A DNA stretch of 64,000 bases from Amphritea sp. (GTDB lineage: Bacteria; Pseudomonadota; Gammaproteobacteria; Pseudomonadales; Balneatricaceae): NCBI RefSeq assembly GCF_016744155.1, contig NZ_JADGEW010000010.1, positions 54,651-118,650 of the forward strand, read 5' to 3'. A model generated the notes under the pieces. The model saw only the letters and a program-made list of their open reading frames with translations, was not told the DNA's origin and did no database searches. A program made the position numbers and the translations under genes. Shown in pieces: positions 1-11,120 of the stretch (its first letter is position 1; each line of letters starts with the position of its first letter).

Positions 1-2283
1 TCTGCATCCGCTCAGAAGCTGGAAACAGGCGAGCAACAGATTCATCTATCTTTAGAGGGAATGACCTGCGCCAGTTGTGTTAAGAGTGTTGAAAATGCTC
101 TCAATTCAGTAGCGGGTGTCGCCCGGGTGGATGTTAACTTTGGTAGTCGTAGTGCCCTGGTTGCTGGCGATGTGAGTGCGCAAGCCCTTATACAGGCTGC
201 TGAAAGTGCAGGTTATGGAGCCAGCGAAGTGCTCGATCCTGAACAGGCCGAACAGCAGAAAGAAGCCAATGAGGCCGCCGAGTATAAGAGCAAAATCATC
301 AATACGGTGATCGGGTTAGGTTTAGGCGTACCACTCATGATCACCAGTCTGGTGCATGACATGAGCGTCTCCTCAAGCGGGGAGCGTGCCATCTGGGGTT
401 TGGTGGGTCTGCTGACACTGGCGGTGCTGCTGACCGCTGGCCGTCATTTCTATATAGGCGCCTGGAAATCCTTCACCCACCATAACGCCAATATGGATAC
501 GCTGATCGCCACCGGTACTGGCGCAGCCTGGCTTTACTCCATGGTGGTGGTGATCGCTCCTGAGATACTGCCGGAAACGGCTCGCGGTCTCTACTTTGAA
601 GCGGCGGCGATGATTATTGGTCTGATTAACCTTGGTCAGGCGATGGAACTCAAAGCCCGAGGACGTACCAGCCAGGCAATCAAACGGTTATTGGACTTAC
701 GTACTAAGACTGCTCACGTCTTTAGAAACGGCGAATTCGTGCAGCTACCCATTGATCAAGTGCAGCAGGATGATCTGATACAGGTCCGTCCCGGCGAACA
801 AATTCCAGTTGATGGGGAAGTGACAGAAGGCCGCAGTACATTGGATGAATCGATGCTGACGGGCGAGCCAATGCCAGTGAAGAAAACGGTGGGGGATGAA
901 GTATCCGCCGGAACTCTGAATCGCAGCGGCGCATTGACCTTTAAGGCCACCCGCATAGGTAAAGCGACTGTATTGGCGCAGATTATCGAAATGGTCCGCA
1001 AGGCCCAAAATAGTAAACCGCCGATTAGCCGGTTAGCTGATCAGATTTCATCAATCTTCGTGCCGGTGGTGTTGTTGATCGCGGTCTCTACCGCACTAAT
1101 TTGGTACAATTTCGGTCCCGAGCCGCAGATAGTTTATATGCTGGTGACCGCCACTACGGTACTCATCATCGCATGTCCCTGTGCGTTGGGGCTGGCAACG
1201 CCGATCTCCACTATGATCGGTGTAGGCAAGGCGGCTGAACATGGCATCTTGATTCGTAACGGCGAGGCGCTGCAAAAAGCCAGTCGCCTGACCTATGTAG
1301 TAGTGGATAAGACGGGTACCCTTACAGCCGGGCAGCCAGAGGTTACCGATGCACAGTACTACGGAAACCTCGGCGAGCAGCGCACGCTGGCGCTGGTCCA
1401 TACACTGGAAAATCGTTCGGAGCATCCCCTTGGTGAAGCTCTGGTTGCCTACGCTAAGTCGGAAGCCACTGACTTGAATCTAAGCAACTTCCAAGCGCTG
1501 TCTGGTATGGGGCTGAAGGCAGTGATTGAGGGTCAGGACATTTTGATCGGTAATCCTCGCTTTATGGCGCAGGAGAGTATTGATATTGAGTCATCGAAAG
1601 ACTTGGCAACAGGCTGGGAACAACAGGCACGCACCGTAGTTTATATGGCTATCGACGGGCAGTTGAGTGCGCTGTTTGGAATTGCTGATCCGCTCAAATC
1701 TGATGCACTGGCTGCCATCCAGCGATTGCAACACGACGGCGTCAAAGTACTTATGTTGACTGGTGATAACCGGGCAACAGCTGCGGCTGTGGCTCAGGCG
1801 ACTGGTATTGACGATTTTAAAGCGGAATTGATGCCCGAAGATAAACTTGCTGAGATACGAAGATTACAGGCACAGGGTGAAATCGTCGGGATGGCCGGCG
1901 ACGGTATCAATGATGCCCCAGCTTTGTCTCAAGCTGATGTGGGGTTTGCAATAGGGTCCGGGACAGACGTGGCGATCGAGAGTTCCGATATCACCTTGAT
2001 GCGCGGATCTTTGCATGGCATCGCTGACGCTATCGAACTGAGCCGAGCCACTCTGAAAAATATCAAGCAGAATCTGTGGGGCGCGTTTGCTTATAACTCG
2101 TTGGGGATTCCGATAGCGGCTGGCTTGCTCTTTCCTGTCACTGGACTGCTGCTTAATCCGGTCATTGCCGGTATAGCGATGTCACTCTCTTCCGTGACAG
2201 TAGTCAGCAACGCCAACCGGTTGCGTTTTTTTCAATCCAGTCGTAATGAGAGTGTAGAAATGAAGAGGGAGGTGCAATCATGA
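1..2283 (+). CDS. copA: Copper-translocating P1B-type ATPase CopA, 5' end outside window
   Basis: Exports Cu(I) across the inner membrane using ATP. The reading frame is open to the window edge, so the start lies upstream; the first in-frame ATG at 61 sits inside the metal-binding motif GMTCASC and is not the start. In order: a heavy-metal-associated domain (CxxC near 67-81), membrane segments, actuator domain with TGEP (near 860), the ion-channel motif CPC (near 1174), the phosphorylated Asp in DKTGT (near 1306), the HP motif (near 1423), and GDGINDAP (near 1900). All catalytic motifs are intact. The stop overlaps the next start by ATGA, so the cupredoxin gene is translationally coupled. Substrate copper rather than silver alone is inferred from the CPC motif. 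Confidence 0.95.
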   Translation, partial: SASAQKLETGEQQIHLSLEGMTCASCVKSVENALNSVAGVARVDVNFGSRSALVAGDVSAQALIQAAESAGYGASEVLDPEQAEQQKEANEAAEYKSKIINTVIGLGLGVPLMITSLVHDMSVSSSGERAIWGLVGLLTLAVLLTAGRHFYIGAWKSFTHHNANMDTLIATGTGAAWLYSMVVVIAPEILPETARGLYFEAAAMIIGLINLGQAMELKARGRTSQAIKRLLDLRTKTAHVFRNGEFVQLPIDQVQQDDLIQVRPGEQIPVDGEVTEGRSTLDESMLTGEPMPVKKTVGDEVSAGTLNRSGALTFKATRIGKATVLAQIIEMVRKAQNSKPPISRLADQISSIFVPVVLLIAVSTALIWYNFGPEPQIVYMLVTATTVLIIACPCALGLATPISTMIGVGKAAEHGILIRNGEALQKASRLTYVVVDKTGTLTAGQPEVTDAQYYGNLGEQRTLALVHTLENRSEHPLGEALVAYAKSEATDLNLSNFQALSGMGLKAVIEGQDILIGNPRFMAQESIDIESSKDLATGWEQQARTVVYMAIDGQLSALFGIADPLKSDALAAIQRLQHDGVKVLMLTGDNRATAAAVAQATGIDDFKAELMPEDKLAEIRRLQAQGEIVGMAGDGINDAPALSQADVGFAIGSGTDVAIESSDITLMRGSLHGIADAIELSRATLKNIKQNLWGAFAYNSLGIPIAAGLLFPVTGLLLNPVIAGIAMSLSSVTVVSNANRLRFFQSSRNESVEMKREVQS

Positions 2284-2651
2284 TCACGCTGATAGTCAAC
2301 GTTTCAGGTGTGCTACTTATGGCTGCAATCGTTTGGTGGTTCTGGCTTTATCGGCCGGGCCTTGCAGCCCAGCCCGATGCCGTAGGCATTGTACAAATCA
2401 CAGTAGCAAACGGGGTTTATAGCCCAGATCATATCAGCGTGCCTGTTAACCACCCAACGACATTGCGTTTTTTGCGTAAAGATTCATCTGCTTGCGCTTC
2501 CACGGTTATCTTTGAAGAGCTAGGTATAAGTGCCGAATTGCCATTAGGTGAGGCTAAGGAGGTTGTCATTACACCCGTGGCTCCTGGTCATTACAGCTTC
2601 AGTTGCCCGATGAAGATGTATCGCGGCAGTCTGGAGGTCAAGGATGAATAA
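2280..2651 (+). CDS. Small membrane-anchored cupredoxin-like protein
   Basis: A 123-residue protein with an N-terminal hydrophobic segment (about residues 4-25) acting as signal anchor, then a cupredoxin_1-type beta-barrel domain facing the periplasm. A late loop with SCPMKMYRG resembles the Cys/Met copper-ligand loop of the family. The start overlaps the copA stop (ATGA), so the two are co-translated. Likely role is periplasmic copper acceptance or chaperoning next to the exporter; this is inferred from the neighbour, not shown by the sequence. Confidence 0.8.
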   Translation: MITLIVNVSGVLLMAAIVWWFWLYRPGLAAQPDAVGIVQITVANGVYSPDHISVPVNHPTTLRFLRKDSSACASTVIFEELGISAELPLGEAKEVVITPVAPGHYSFSCPMKMYRGSLEVKDE

Positions 2652-2695
2652 AAAAATGAGCCATAGCAGGGTTTAATCAGTTTTTAATTAATTCT

Positions 2696-2741
2696 GGTCA
2701 AGCAGTAAAGGATTGATGCCTTAAGCTTGACCGGCTTTTTA
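2696..2741 (+). terminator. Possible terminator after copA-cupredoxin operon
   Basis: An 8-bp inverted repeat GGTCAAGC / GCTTGACC with a 21-nt loop is followed by GGCTTTTT. The long loop makes it weaker than a classic intrinsic terminator, but its position 45 nt after the operon fits. Confidence 0.4.
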
Positions 2742-2975
2742 GTTGTTTCCTGCTGATGGAACATCACTAGTATCTAGGGAACCTGCGATTAAGTCAGTTA
2801 TCCATTCTGAATATGCGATTCTCTGCTTAAAACAGCAAAAAATACTCTTGTTCGTTGCTGCTTTTGCATACTTACATACCAATTCCTTGGCATGCAGGCG
2901 CACTAGCCCTATGTTCTTATCATCTGACTTACTCTGACGATATTGGCTAGCGCAAAAAGCGTTGCCAGCCTACCG

Positions 2976-3212
2976 TCATTCTTCCTTTATCCCCGATATC
3001 TCATTTTGGTAAATCCAAACTGGACTTTTTAATTCTGAAGGGGTGTTCGACCTTGGCTCGAATACTGGTTTTGATGGGTAACCCCCTGCTGAAGAAACTC
3101 CTGTTTTATCTTCATCTTCCACAACCGGTCTTTTCATAACACACCTATGTTTTGAGTGAATATAAAACATATAAGCAGTATTAAATGAAAATAACAAAAA
3201 TGTAATCCCCAT
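2976..3212 (-). CDS. Hypothetical small membrane protein
   Basis: A 78-residue reading frame starting at ATG 3212, preceded by a weak GAG ribosome site. It begins with one hydrophobic segment (MGITFLLFSF...) and continues as a polar tail rich in Pro, Ser, Glu and Lys. No family recognised. The stretch 2750-3388 is AT-rich and otherwise shows no gene; this frame could be accidental. Confidence 0.28.
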   Translation of the reverse strand: MGITFLLFSFNTAYMFYIHSKHRCVMKRPVVEDEDKTGVSSAGGYPSKPVFEPRSNTPSELKSPVWIYQNEISGIKEE

Positions 3213-3388
3213 GTAAGCTCGATAAAAGGTGCGGTGTATACAATGATTCAATAAATTAAAAAAAAGTTTATTACATCAGCTTGGAACTCAGCAATGAAAG
3301 TCAAAAATATTATTATCGGCGCGGATTACCAGCCTGCCAAAAAAAAAAGCGCTCTGATTCAAAAGTTTTTTTAATATAGGAATCTACC

Positions 3389-4390
3389 ATGAAGACTACA
3401 AGAACTAAGCAAACCTCCTTTATGCTGATCGGCCTTTTCAGCAGTTTTTACTCTCTATCCTCTATTTCTGCCCCAACAGTATATATCCCATTAGGATCAG
3501 GAAACGGAATAGCAGCAGTAGATGCTGCGACAGATAAGGTCATCGAACACTTTACTGGTGTTAAAAATCCTCATGGTTTGGTAGCAACACAGGATGGAGA
3601 GTACCTGTTGGCTGGAAGTATTAATGAGGATGCCGAGAAAACCAAGGCCGGTGAAGAAAATAACAGTAGCCTATTTCTCGTACACCCAGCTCATGGTCAT
3701 GTGATGCAGACAATTCCTGTAGCGGGTTGGTCTCACCATCAGGCCATTACACCGGATGGGCGCTATGTGCTTTCAACACACCCAACACGTAACCACGTCA
3801 GTGTGGTGGATGTACAGCGTGGTTCACAGATAAAGCTTATACCAACAAACAATGGTCCCTACTATATATTGGTGACCCGTGATGGTAAAAGGGCTTACGT
3901 GAGTAATAGCGGAGCCAGCACCGTTCAGGAAATTAATACCGAAAACTGGACTGTAACTCGAACAATCAATGCAGGCCCGTCACCTGAACACATGGTGTTA
4001 TCAAAAGACGAAAATGTGCTTTATGTTAACAATTCTCGCAAGGGCACCCTTTCTCTCATTCCACTAAATGCACCTGAAGACCGGCAGGAGGTCAGTATTG
4101 CAGAGAGCTTGCATGGATTAGATATCAGCGATGATGGAAAACACCTGTTTATCAGCAGCAAATCTGAAGGAAAGTTGATTGTCTTCACACCTGAGACAGG
4201 TGATAAAGTGACTGTACCGCTATCCCCTAATCCCTATCACCTGAATACAATACCAGGCACCGGCAAAGTGTATGTTTCCAGTCGCTCTGAACCTACTGTA
4301 TGGGTAATAGATCAGTCTTCTTTTAAATTGATTAACAGCTTTCAGCTTCCAGCTGGTGAGGGACACCAGATGAGTATTATCAACCAGTAA
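3389..4390 (+). CDS. Secreted YVTN-type beta-propeller protein (YncE-like)
   Basis: A 333-residue protein with an N-terminal signal peptide (cleavage probably after SSISA, about residue 28) and repeated blades with patterns such as YVSNSGASTVQEI, LYVNNSRKGTLSLI and LFISSKSEGKLIVF, typical of YVTN/40-residue beta-propellers such as YncE. Such proteins sit in the periplasm or on the cell surface and serve as binding scaffolds; the ligand is unknown. A short AGGA ribosome site precedes the ATG. It stands alone, convergent with modF. Confidence 0.8.
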   Translation: MKTTRTKQTSFMLIGLFSSFYSLSSISAPTVYIPLGSGNGIAAVDAATDKVIEHFTGVKNPHGLVATQDGEYLLAGSINEDAEKTKAGEENNSSLFLVHPAHGHVMQTIPVAGWSHHQAITPDGRYVLSTHPTRNHVSVVDVQRGSQIKLIPTNNGPYYILVTRDGKRAYVSNSGASTVQEINTENWTVTRTINAGPSPEHMVLSKDENVLYVNNSRKGTLSLIPLNAPEDRQEVSIAESLHGLDISDDGKHLFISSKSEGKLIVFTPETGDKVTVPLSPNPYHLNTIPGTGKVYVSSRSEPTVWVIDQSSFKLINSFQLPAGEGHQMSIINQ

Positions 4391-4526
4391 CCTTATAAAA
4401 CGCTGGCGCAGATTAGCCATGTTCCAGCTTCCATCGTTATGTTTCCCGAGGTGTATTGCCGATTGATTGGGGCAGAGGGTAATGGGTTTTTCGGAGGATG
4501 GGTTTGGTGAGTAGAACTTTCTAGAG

Positions 4527-4558
4527 TTGTTGGGGTTCGTGCCTCACCCCAACCTACG
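4527..4558. repeat. Dispersed hairpin repeat, copy 1
   Basis: A 32-nt element with stem TTGGGGT / ACCCCAA around the loop TCGTGCCTC, ending CCTACG. A second copy lies at 39835-39866 with compensatory stem changes (GGGGT/ACCCC here, GGGAT/ATCCC there), so the paired structure is conserved. It looks like a REP-type mobile hairpin. Confidence 0.7.
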
Positions 4559-4599
4559 TTCTAACGAGATACTAGAGAGGGTGCGTCGTGAATAGACTG

Positions 4600-4632
4600 A
4601 AAAGCCCGGCTGTGATGCGGGGCTTTCTTTTA
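4600..4632. terminator. Bidirectional terminator between yncE-like gene and modF
   Basis: AAAGCCCGGC and GCGGGGCTTT form a stem with A-rich and T-rich flanks (gaaaagccc... ggctttctttta), placed between two convergent genes, so it can serve both strands. Confidence 0.75.
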
Positions 4633-4659
4633 TCTACTTATCAATAAAGTGCAACGCTA

Positions 4660-6093
4660 TTAATTATTGTCAGGCTCTCGTTTTTCCAGTGCCAGATAGT
4701 TTTCAATTCCTTTGATCTGGTCTTCCGGGTGATGGTTTACATACAACACCGAGGTTTCACTCCCAGCGCAGATTTTTTCAATCAGGGCCAGTACCAGCTG
4801 TCGGTTCATATCATCCAGACCCAGGCAAGGCTCATCCAGAATCAGCAGAGGAGGGTGCTTTACCATCGCTCGGGCGATCAGTAGCAGGCGCTGATCTCCA
4901 TAAGATAACTTGTTGAACGGGGTATCGGCCCGATCGGACATGCCCAGCAGTGCCAGCCATTCATCGGCGATCTTCTTTTGTCGGTCGGTCGCTTTGGTGT
5001 ACAGGCCGATGCTGTCGTAGAAACCGGAAATAATGACATTACGCAGGCCGGTGCCGACTTTGTATTCCCACTGCAGGGCGGTAGAAACGTAGCCGATAAA
5101 TTGTTTTATCTGCCAGATGCTCTCGCCGCTACCGCGCTGAAATCCGAACACAAAAATGTCGTTAACGTAGCACTGTGGATGGTCACCGGTGATCAGCGAT
5201 AGCAGGCCGGTTTTGCCGCTACCGTTGGGGCCGCTCAGCTGCCAGTGTTGGTTGCGCTCGATGGTCCAGTCAAGTGAGTCGATGATCCGGTGGCCATCGT
5301 AGGTGATGTTGATGCTGTTCAATTTTACCAGTGGCTGAGTCGGGTCAAGCTTAGGAATCGCCGTTTCCGGATCTGCTGCCGGTACCGCAAGGTCGGTAGT
5401 TTTCAGATGCAGTAGCTGATAAAGCTCGTTGTATGCTTTGGTGTCATTTCGGTCGATCCGGTGCTGCAGGCGACCATTATCCACATAGGCGATATGGGTG
5501 ATAAAGTCGGGGAACTCGTCGAAGCGGTTCAACACCATCACCATAGGTACCGTCTCGACTAGCGTTGCCAGGTACGCTTGTAACATCTCCAGCGTGTGGG
5601 CATCCAGTCCGTCAAAGGGTTCGTCCAGTACCAGCAGGTCAGGCTCGCTGGCCAGCGCACGGATTAACATTACCTTGCGTGATTCGCCGGTGGACAGTTT
5701 ACGAAACGCCCGGTTGACCAGTGCTTGCAGCTGAAACTTCTCAACCAGTTCATCGATCAGTTGCTGGTTGCTATCACCGGGATTTAGGATCTCATGTACC
5801 GGGGTACCTTCGGCGATAACATCCATGATATCGGCGTCATCTTTTTTCAGTTCGGCCTCGATCAGTTCCGCCTGAGCTTCAAAAGAGACCAGACCGACTT
5901 TCGCTGGTATTCCGTCGATGTTGCCGGACAGGTTTTCGCCGGCGCTGGCTAATACTGCCGCCAGTGCGGATTTACCCGAACCGTTGGCGCCGGTGACGAC
6001 CCAGTGCTGGCTGTCATCCAGCTGCCAGTTGACCTCTTCTAATTGAAAGCGGTCGTCAAAGTTAACGGTCAGATTGTCGAGGCGAATGTTCAT
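4660..6093 (-). CDS. modF: ModF-like protein with two ABC ATPase domains
   Basis: About 477 residues holding two ABC-ATPase modules and no membrane part. Module 1 has Walker A GANGSGKSA, signature LSTGESRK and Walker B LLVLDEP; module 2 has Walker A GPNGSGKTG, signature LSYGDQRL and Walker B LLILDEP. Size and layout match ModF (about 490 residues), an ATPase linked to molybdate use or the photorepair-protein family PhrA. Start chosen at ATG 6093 (MNIRLDNL); a TTG at 6108 would add five residues. A molybdate link suits the nitrate reductase genes 40 kb away, but the exact role of ModF is poorly known. Confidence 0.8.
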   Translation of the reverse strand: MNIRLDNLTVNFDDRFQLEEVNWQLDDSQHWVVTGANGSGKSALAAVLASAGENLSGNIDGIPAKVGLVSFEAQAELIEAELKKDDADIMDVIAEGTPVHEILNPGDSNQQLIDELVEKFQLQALVNRAFRKLSTGESRKVMLIRALASEPDLLVLDEPFDGLDAHTLEMLQAYLATLVETVPMVMVLNRFDEFPDFITHIAYVDNGRLQHRIDRNDTKAYNELYQLLHLKTTDLAVPAADPETAIPKLDPTQPLVKLNSINITYDGHRIIDSLDWTIERNQHWQLSGPNGSGKTGLLSLITGDHPQCYVNDIFVFGFQRGSGESIWQIKQFIGYVSTALQWEYKVGTGLRNVIISGFYDSIGLYTKATDRQKKIADEWLALLGMSDRADTPFNKLSYGDQRLLLIARAMVKHPPLLILDEPCLGLDDMNRQLVLALIEKICAGSETSVLYVNHHPEDQIKGIENYLALEKREPDNN

Positions 6094-6230
6094 AAGTATT
6101 AAGCTCAATTGTTAGCTATCTGATGGCAGCTTGAAGTAGGAGATGTCAAAACACTGATAAAAGAATTGATGAATAAAAATATATTCGAGCGGTTATCAGT
6201 TCTTTTATAAATGCTTCTTAAAATAAGCTT

Positions 6231-6267
6231 AAAAAAAAGGCCAGGCGATTAAGCCCGGCCTCTTTTT
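6231..6267 (-). terminator. Intrinsic terminator of ilvC
   Basis: On the minus strand GGCCGGGC and GCCTGGCC pair with one mismatch, followed by eight T. It lies 19 nt after the ilvC stop. The A-rich other flank may also stop plus-strand transcripts. Confidence 0.85.
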
Positions 6268-6285
6268 AAGAAGGACGTATCAAAA

Positions 6286-7761
6286 TCAAACGATCTTCTT
6301 CATGTCAGCCATGTGGCCACGCAGGGTAGTACCGATCGCTTCAACCGGGTGAGCGCGCAGTGCAGCGTTCACTTCGATCAGGCGAGCGTTGTCTACGCCA
6401 GTGTCTTCCAGGTCCAGACCTTTACCGATAACGTCGGTCTTGATGTCCTTCATGAAGTCAGCCAGTAGCGGCAGGCACGCATGGTTGTACAGGTAGCAAC
6501 CGTATTCAGCAGTATCGGAGATAGTCGCGTTCATCTCGTACAGCTTCTTACGTGCGATAGTGTTAGCGATCAGTGGCGTTTCATGCAGAGATTCGTAGTA
6601 TGCAGAATCAGCGATGATGCCAGCAGCAGTCATAGTTTCGAATGCCAGCTCAACACCCGCTTTAACCATAGCGACCATCAGGATGCCGTTATCGAAGTAT
6701 TCCTGCTCGGAGATTTCAACATCGCCAGCTGGAGTCTTTTCAAAGGCTGTTTCAGCCGTTTCTGCACGCCAGCCCAGTAGGTTAACGTCATCGTTAGCCC
6801 AGTCAGCCATCATAGTGCGGGAGAAAGTACCATTGATGATGTCGTCCTGGTGCTTGTTGTACAGCGGACGCATGATCAGTTTCAGCTCTTCAGACAGATC
6901 AAATGCCTTGATCTTAGCTGGGTTAGACAGACGGTCCAGCATGTTGGTTACGCCGCCATATTTAAGCGCTTCAGTAACAGTTTCCCAACCGAACTGGATC
7001 AGCTTAGATGCGTAACCTGCGTCGATACCTTCTTCAACCATCTTGTCGAAGCACAACAGAGAACCGGTTTGCAGCATACCGCATAGGATAGTCTGCTCGC
7101 CCATCAGGTCAGATTTAACTTCAGCGATGAAAGAGGACATCAGAACGCCCGCTTTATGACCGCCGGTACCAACAGCATACGCCTTAGCCAGTGCCAGACC
7201 TTCGCCCTTAGGATCGTTGTCTTCGTGAACAGCGATCAGGGTAGGAACACCAAAACCACGCACGTATTCGTTACGTACTTCAGAACCTGGGCACTTAGGT
7301 GCAACCATGATAACGGTCAGGTCTTCACGGATCTTCATACCTTCTTCAACGATGTTGAAACCGTGAGAGTATGACAGACAAGCGCCTTGCTTCATCAACG
7401 GCATAACAGCGGTAACAACAGGGGTGTGCTGCTTATCAGGCGTCAGGTTCAGTACTACGTCAGCAGTAGGGATCAGTTCTTCATAAGTACCAACAACGAA
7501 ACCGTTTTCGGTAGCACTCTTCCAGGACTGACGCTTTTCAGCAATTGCCGCTGCACGCAGGGTGTAAGAAACATCACAACCACTGTCACGCAGGTTCATA
7601 CCTTGTGCCAGGCCCTGTGCGCCACAACCGATAACAACAATCTTCTTACCTTTCAGCGCTTCAACGCCGTCTGGAAACTCAGAAATGTCCATGAAGCGGC
7701 ATTTAGCCAGTTGCTCAAGCTGCTCGCGCAGCGGCAGGGTGTTGAAGTAATTATTTGGCAT
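6286..7761 (-). CDS. ilvC: Ketol-acid reductoisomerase, class II (long form)
   Basis: Converts 2-acetolactate or 2-aceto-2-hydroxybutyrate to the dihydroxy acid with NADPH and Mg2+, the second common step of valine and isoleucine synthesis. At 491 residues it equals the long E. coli-type enzyme, which carries a duplicated C-terminal knotted domain, rather than the short class I form of about 330. The dinucleotide site [10 protein letters not shown] lies near residue 45, and the opening [12 protein letters not shown] matches E. coli closely. It is monocistronic and has its own terminator. Confidence 0.97.
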   Translation of the reverse strand: MPNNYFNTLPLREQLEQLAKCRFMDISEFPDGVEALKGKKIVVIGCGAQGLAQGMNLRDSGCDVSYTLRAAAIAEKRQSWKSATENGFVVGTYEELIPTADVVLNLTPDKQHTPVVTAVMPLMKQGACLSYSHGFNIVEEGMKIREDLTVIMVAPKCPGSEVRNEYVRGFGVPTLIAVHEDNDPKGEGLALAKAYAVGTGGHKAGVLMSSFIAEVKSDLMGEQTILCGMLQTGSLLCFDKMVEEGIDAGYASKLIQFGWETVTEALKYGGVTNMLDRLSNPAKIKAFDLSEELKLIMRPLYNKHQDDIINGTFSRTMMADWANDDVNLLGWRAETAETAFEKTPAGDVEISEQEYFDNGILMVAMVKAGVELAFETMTAAGIIADSAYYESLHETPLIANTIARKKLYEMNATISDTAEYGCYLYNHACLPLLADFMKDIKTDVIGKGLDLEDTGVDNARLIEVNAALRAHPVEAIGTTLRGHMADMKKIV

Positions 7762-8139
7762 ATCTGATAGTTCCGTTTAATTGAGTTCTCGCCCTGTTGG
7801 CGGAAACTGAAAAATTCTATTTTTACCTTACCGATGTAACGCTGTCTGCAAGGCTCAAATTCAGCAGGCCAATATTATATAGAGAGCTATAAAGATAGCT
7901 ATACAGATCGGGCTACTGAAATTTAATAGCAGTACTCTATAGATTTTATGTTCTTGCGTATATTGATATATATTCACTGCTGTATTGCATATTTTGCAAC
8001 GCTAGGCGAAATTCCGTTTTGAATAGCTTTCTGCCGTAATTAGGCAATTTCAATGCGCGGCCTGTTATCCATTTATCAATTATCCCGCTATCATAGTTAC
8101 CCTTTCCCCCTTTAATACACCTGGAATATGAGGTTAACA
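7762..8139. promoter_or_regulatory. Divergent ilvC/folD intergenic region
   Basis: About 380 nt without a credible gene, holding the promoters of ilvC (minus) and folD (plus). It contains the inverted repeat AGCTAT-aaag-ATAGCT at 7885-7900 in an AT-rich stretch. No IlvY-like gene is adjacent. A minus-strand open frame at 7946-8239 runs into folD and looks non-coding. Confidence 0.4.
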
Positions 8140-8967
8140 ATGTCGGCACTGATTCTTGACGGTAAAACTCTGGCGAAACAACGTGAGCAGATGTTGAAGC
8201 AGCGTGTGGATAAGCTAGAGCTAAAGCCTGTGCTGGCAACTATTCTGGTGGGAGATGACCCTGCTTCAGCGACCTATGTGCAGATGAAAGTGAATGCCTG
8301 TGGTCGGGTGGGTATGGGGTCCCGTAGCGTAACGCTTCCAGAAACGACCAGCACCGAAGAGCTGCTAGCGACAATTTCTGAGCTGAATAACGATCCACAG
8401 GTCTGCGGTATTTTGTTACAGCACCCCGTGCCTGCGCAGATTGATGAGCGGGCTTGCTTCGATGCGATCTCAATCAAAAAAGATGTTGATGGGGTAACGA
8501 CTCAGGGGTTCGGGCGCATGGCGATGGGGGAACAGGCGTTTGGTTCGGCGACGCCAGCAGGGATTATGACACTGATGGATCACTATGGTATCGAACTGGC
8601 AGGTAAGCATGCGGTGGTGGTTGGCCGTAGTCCAATCTTAGGTAAGCCGATGGCAGCGATGCTACTCAACGCTAATTGCACAGTGACCGTTTGTCACTCT
8701 CGCACTGTGGATCTGGCTGAGCAAGTTAATCGGGCAGATATAGTGGTCGGTGCTGTGGGTAAGCCCGAGCTGATTCAGGCTGACTGGATTAAAGATGATG
8801 CCGTGGTGGTGGATGCCGGATACCATCCGGGCGGTCTGGGGGATATTGAAAAAGACAGTCTGGAATCCCGGGTAGCCGCTTTAACCCCGGTACCGGGTGG
8901 CGTGGGGCCGATGACTATTAATGCCCTGATCAGCCAGACTCTGGAAGCCGCAGAATTGTTCGCGTAA
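8140..8967 (+). CDS. folD: Methylenetetrahydrofolate dehydrogenase / cyclohydrolase
   Basis: Bifunctional enzyme interconverting 5,10-methylene-THF and 10-formyl-THF with NADP in one-carbon metabolism. The 275-residue product shows the FolD signatures [13 protein letters not shown] (catalytic Lys), the QHPVP loop, [11 protein letters not shown] in the Rossmann domain and [10 protein letters not shown] at the C-terminus. Start chosen at ATG 8140 because the AGG of the upstream ATGAGG (8128) forms its ribosome site; using 8128 would add four residues. Confidence 0.96.
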   Translation: MSALILDGKTLAKQREQMLKQRVDKLELKPVLATILVGDDPASATYVQMKVNACGRVGMGSRSVTLPETTSTEELLATISELNNDPQVCGILLQHPVPAQIDERACFDAISIKKDVDGVTTQGFGRMAMGEQAFGSATPAGIMTLMDHYGIELAGKHAVVVGRSPILGKPMAAMLLNANCTVTVCHSRTVDLAEQVNRADIVVGAVGKPELIQADWIKDDAVVVDAGYHPGGLGDIEKDSLESRVAALTPVPGGVGPMTINALISQTLEAAELFA

Positions 8968-9018
8968 CGAAAGTAGCGACCGCGTCCGGTGAGCTTAACT
9001 ATGCAACGCGATCTATCA

Positions 9019-10872
9019 TTATATGGTTAGGGCTTCGATGCTTGGAGTGTGATCGGTAACCACGCAGTTCTTACCTTTCTGTTTTGCCCTGTAGAGGGCT
9101 TTATCAGCCTGCAGGATAAGATCCGCATCGGGGGTTTCGTGACTATATTCCGCAATTCCAAAGCTGGCAGATAGTAGCTGATTGTTGATACTGATTAATT
9201 TGAGTTCAGTAATCCGCTGACGGATGCGTTCAGCCAGTACCGCAGCCTCCCACATATCGGTAGCAGTTAGGATCAAGACAAATTCTTCTCCGCCATAGCG
9301 ACCACAATAGTCAGCTTCTCTCATACAGGCCTTGAGAATTTCAGCGATATTAATAATCACGCCGTCACCGGCTAGGTGGCCGAAGCGGTCATTTACCTGT
9401 TTGAAATCATCTATGTCCAACATGATGACTGACAATGGCTGGATATATCGAACAGCAATATGCAGCTGCTGTTCGAGCAGCTCGATCGTGGCATTGTGTG
9501 TTAACAGACCAGTCATGCTGTCTTGAAGGTTGAGCTGCTTTAAACGGATATTATTTTCTTCCAACTCATGTGTGCGGGCCTGAACTAACTGTTCAAGTTC
9601 TAAATTTTTCTGTACTAGTGACTCGCCTTTTAGTTCACGGATTTTTACTTTTTGGGCCTGTTGAAGTATTGCTCGATCAACCAGTGCGTAGCCAAGCAGT
9701 ATGACTTCGATAACCGAACCTATCTGAATTGAATACAATGTCAGAAATGATTGTGGAGCCAGGCCAAAGTAGAGTAATCCCGCAACAAAAATACCGCATA
9801 GAAAGATGATCCAGGCCATCAGAAAATAGCGAGCAGGGCGATAACCACTGCGCCAGGATGATATTGCTGAAAACAACACAACCGGGGGTAAGCTAAGCCC
9901 CGCCAGTGTTGATAACTTAACGCCCAGGGAATAATTTCCAAACAGACTCATCCCAATGCCCAGGCTATCCAGGCAGATCATGAAGATGATGATAGTGATC
10001 AGCTGAACGCTGTGTCGTTGCCAGATCTGCAGGAATCCCGCGGCAAACAGATAGCCCCCGATACCCACAAAACCAACAGATGCGGCTGTCAGGCGGCCTG
10101 AATATTCTGGTGCTTCAGGCCAGAGGTATTGGTAGCTCAGGCCGTTCAGACTTAGCTGAAAGATAATGTAAGTCAGCAGGTATAGTGCATAAGTAAGAAA
10201 CAGCGTGTCTCTGAGTTTGAGATAGAAAGCGGCTGCGACCATCATCAGCAGAATCATTACCCCATAGTAACTGCCCAGCAGCAGGTTGCTGCTATCCAGG
10301 TAGTCTATAAATGCGCTGTAGCTCCAGAGGCTGAGAGATATCTGAACGCTGCCTTCGGAGTCTATGCGCAGATAGTAAGTCTGGGTTTCTCCCTGGTGCT
10401 GGGGGAGTTCAAACAGGAAGTTCCGGAATTGATATTCGCGTTCAATAAAGGGAGCGGATTCGCCGGCGCTTGTCCGAATGTAACTGCCATCGGGCTGGGG
10501 CAGGTATAGCTCAATATTATCAATACGGGGGTTTTCAAATTCTAGTAGGAGGGGAGGAGTCCCTTCTGACTGATGAAGTGTGAATTTTATCCAATACGGA
10601 GTTGAGGTAAAGCCTATATTGCTGCCTGTTTCTGAAATTGGTAAGAAAGGGACTTTTGAATCGGAAGTAATAACATCGGCGATCAGAATATTCCGATTAG
10701 CATCCGCGGCTAGCTCCAATGCGGAGGTAATTGAAAGCTTTTCATGGGGTTGGTCGTAGACAATTGTATTCGCAATAGTTGCCGGACTAATGACGATTAG
10801 CAGCAATATCATCAGCTTCAAAAAAACAAACTGTAGTGTTTTAAAAACATTGTTAACAATACACATAATCAA
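9019..10872 (-). CDS. Membrane diguanylate cyclase with 7TMR-DISM sensor
   Basis: A 617-residue protein: signal peptide, periplasmic 7TMR-DISMED2-type sensory domain (about residues 45-185), seven membrane helices (about 195-405), a coiled-coil linker, and a C-terminal GGDEF domain (about 450-610). The active-site motif reads GGEEF within CGRYGGEEFVLIL, a catalytically competent variant, and the metal-binding DIDDFKQVND is present. It should make c-di-GMP in response to an extracellular, possibly carbohydrate, cue. No RxxD inhibitory site is obvious. It stands alone, convergent with folD. Confidence 0.9.
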   Translation of the reverse strand: MIMCIVNNVFKTLQFVFLKLMILLLIVISPATIANTIVYDQPHEKLSITSALELAADANRNILIADVITSDSKVPFLPISETGSNIGFTSTPYWIKFTLHQSEGTPPLLLEFENPRIDNIELYLPQPDGSYIRTSAGESAPFIEREYQFRNFLFELPQHQGETQTYYLRIDSEGSVQISLSLWSYSAFIDYLDSSNLLLGSYYGVMILLMMVAAAFYLKLRDTLFLTYALYLLTYIIFQLSLNGLSYQYLWPEAPEYSGRLTAASVGFVGIGGYLFAAGFLQIWQRHSVQLITIIIFMICLDSLGIGMSLFGNYSLGVKLSTLAGLSLPPVVLFSAISSWRSGYRPARYFLMAWIIFLCGIFVAGLLYFGLAPQSFLTLYSIQIGSVIEVILLGYALVDRAILQQAQKVKIRELKGESLVQKNLELEQLVQARTHELEENNIRLKQLNLQDSMTGLLTHNATIELLEQQLHIAVRYIQPLSVIMLDIDDFKQVNDRFGHLAGDGVIINIAEILKACMREADYCGRYGGEEFVLILTATDMWEAAVLAERIRQRITELKLISINNQLLSASFGIAEYSHETPDADLILQADKALYRAKQKGKNCVVTDHTPSIEALTI

Positions 10873-11120
10873 TGCCTTACTACTGATACAAAGTTCTTAT
10901 GTCCTTGAACACTGAATCTCCTATTACCGCTGACGATAATAGCAAAAGTAAAGAGTGGAGGAATTGACCGATCTCATTTAAAACTTGGTATTTCTATTAG
11001 TTTCGAGCGAATTAATAGCTAGAAAAGCTGTTTGAATTTTGTATGGTTTAAAGTGAACTGTTGTCCTATTCCCGGTTGTATCTCCTTCGTTCTGTCGTTT
11101 AATTTTCACCATGATAGCCG

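Noticed and set aside
2743..2937. 64-codon plus-strand frame after the cupredoxin gene
   Set aside because: No ribosome site, low-complexity composition in AT-rich DNA.
6614..7767. Several long frames opposite ilvC
   Set aside because: Antisense shadows of a strongly conserved enzyme gene; no start signals or family features.
7946..8239. 97-codon minus-strand frame before folD
   Set aside because: It starts inside folD on the opposite strand and has no ribosome site or protein character.
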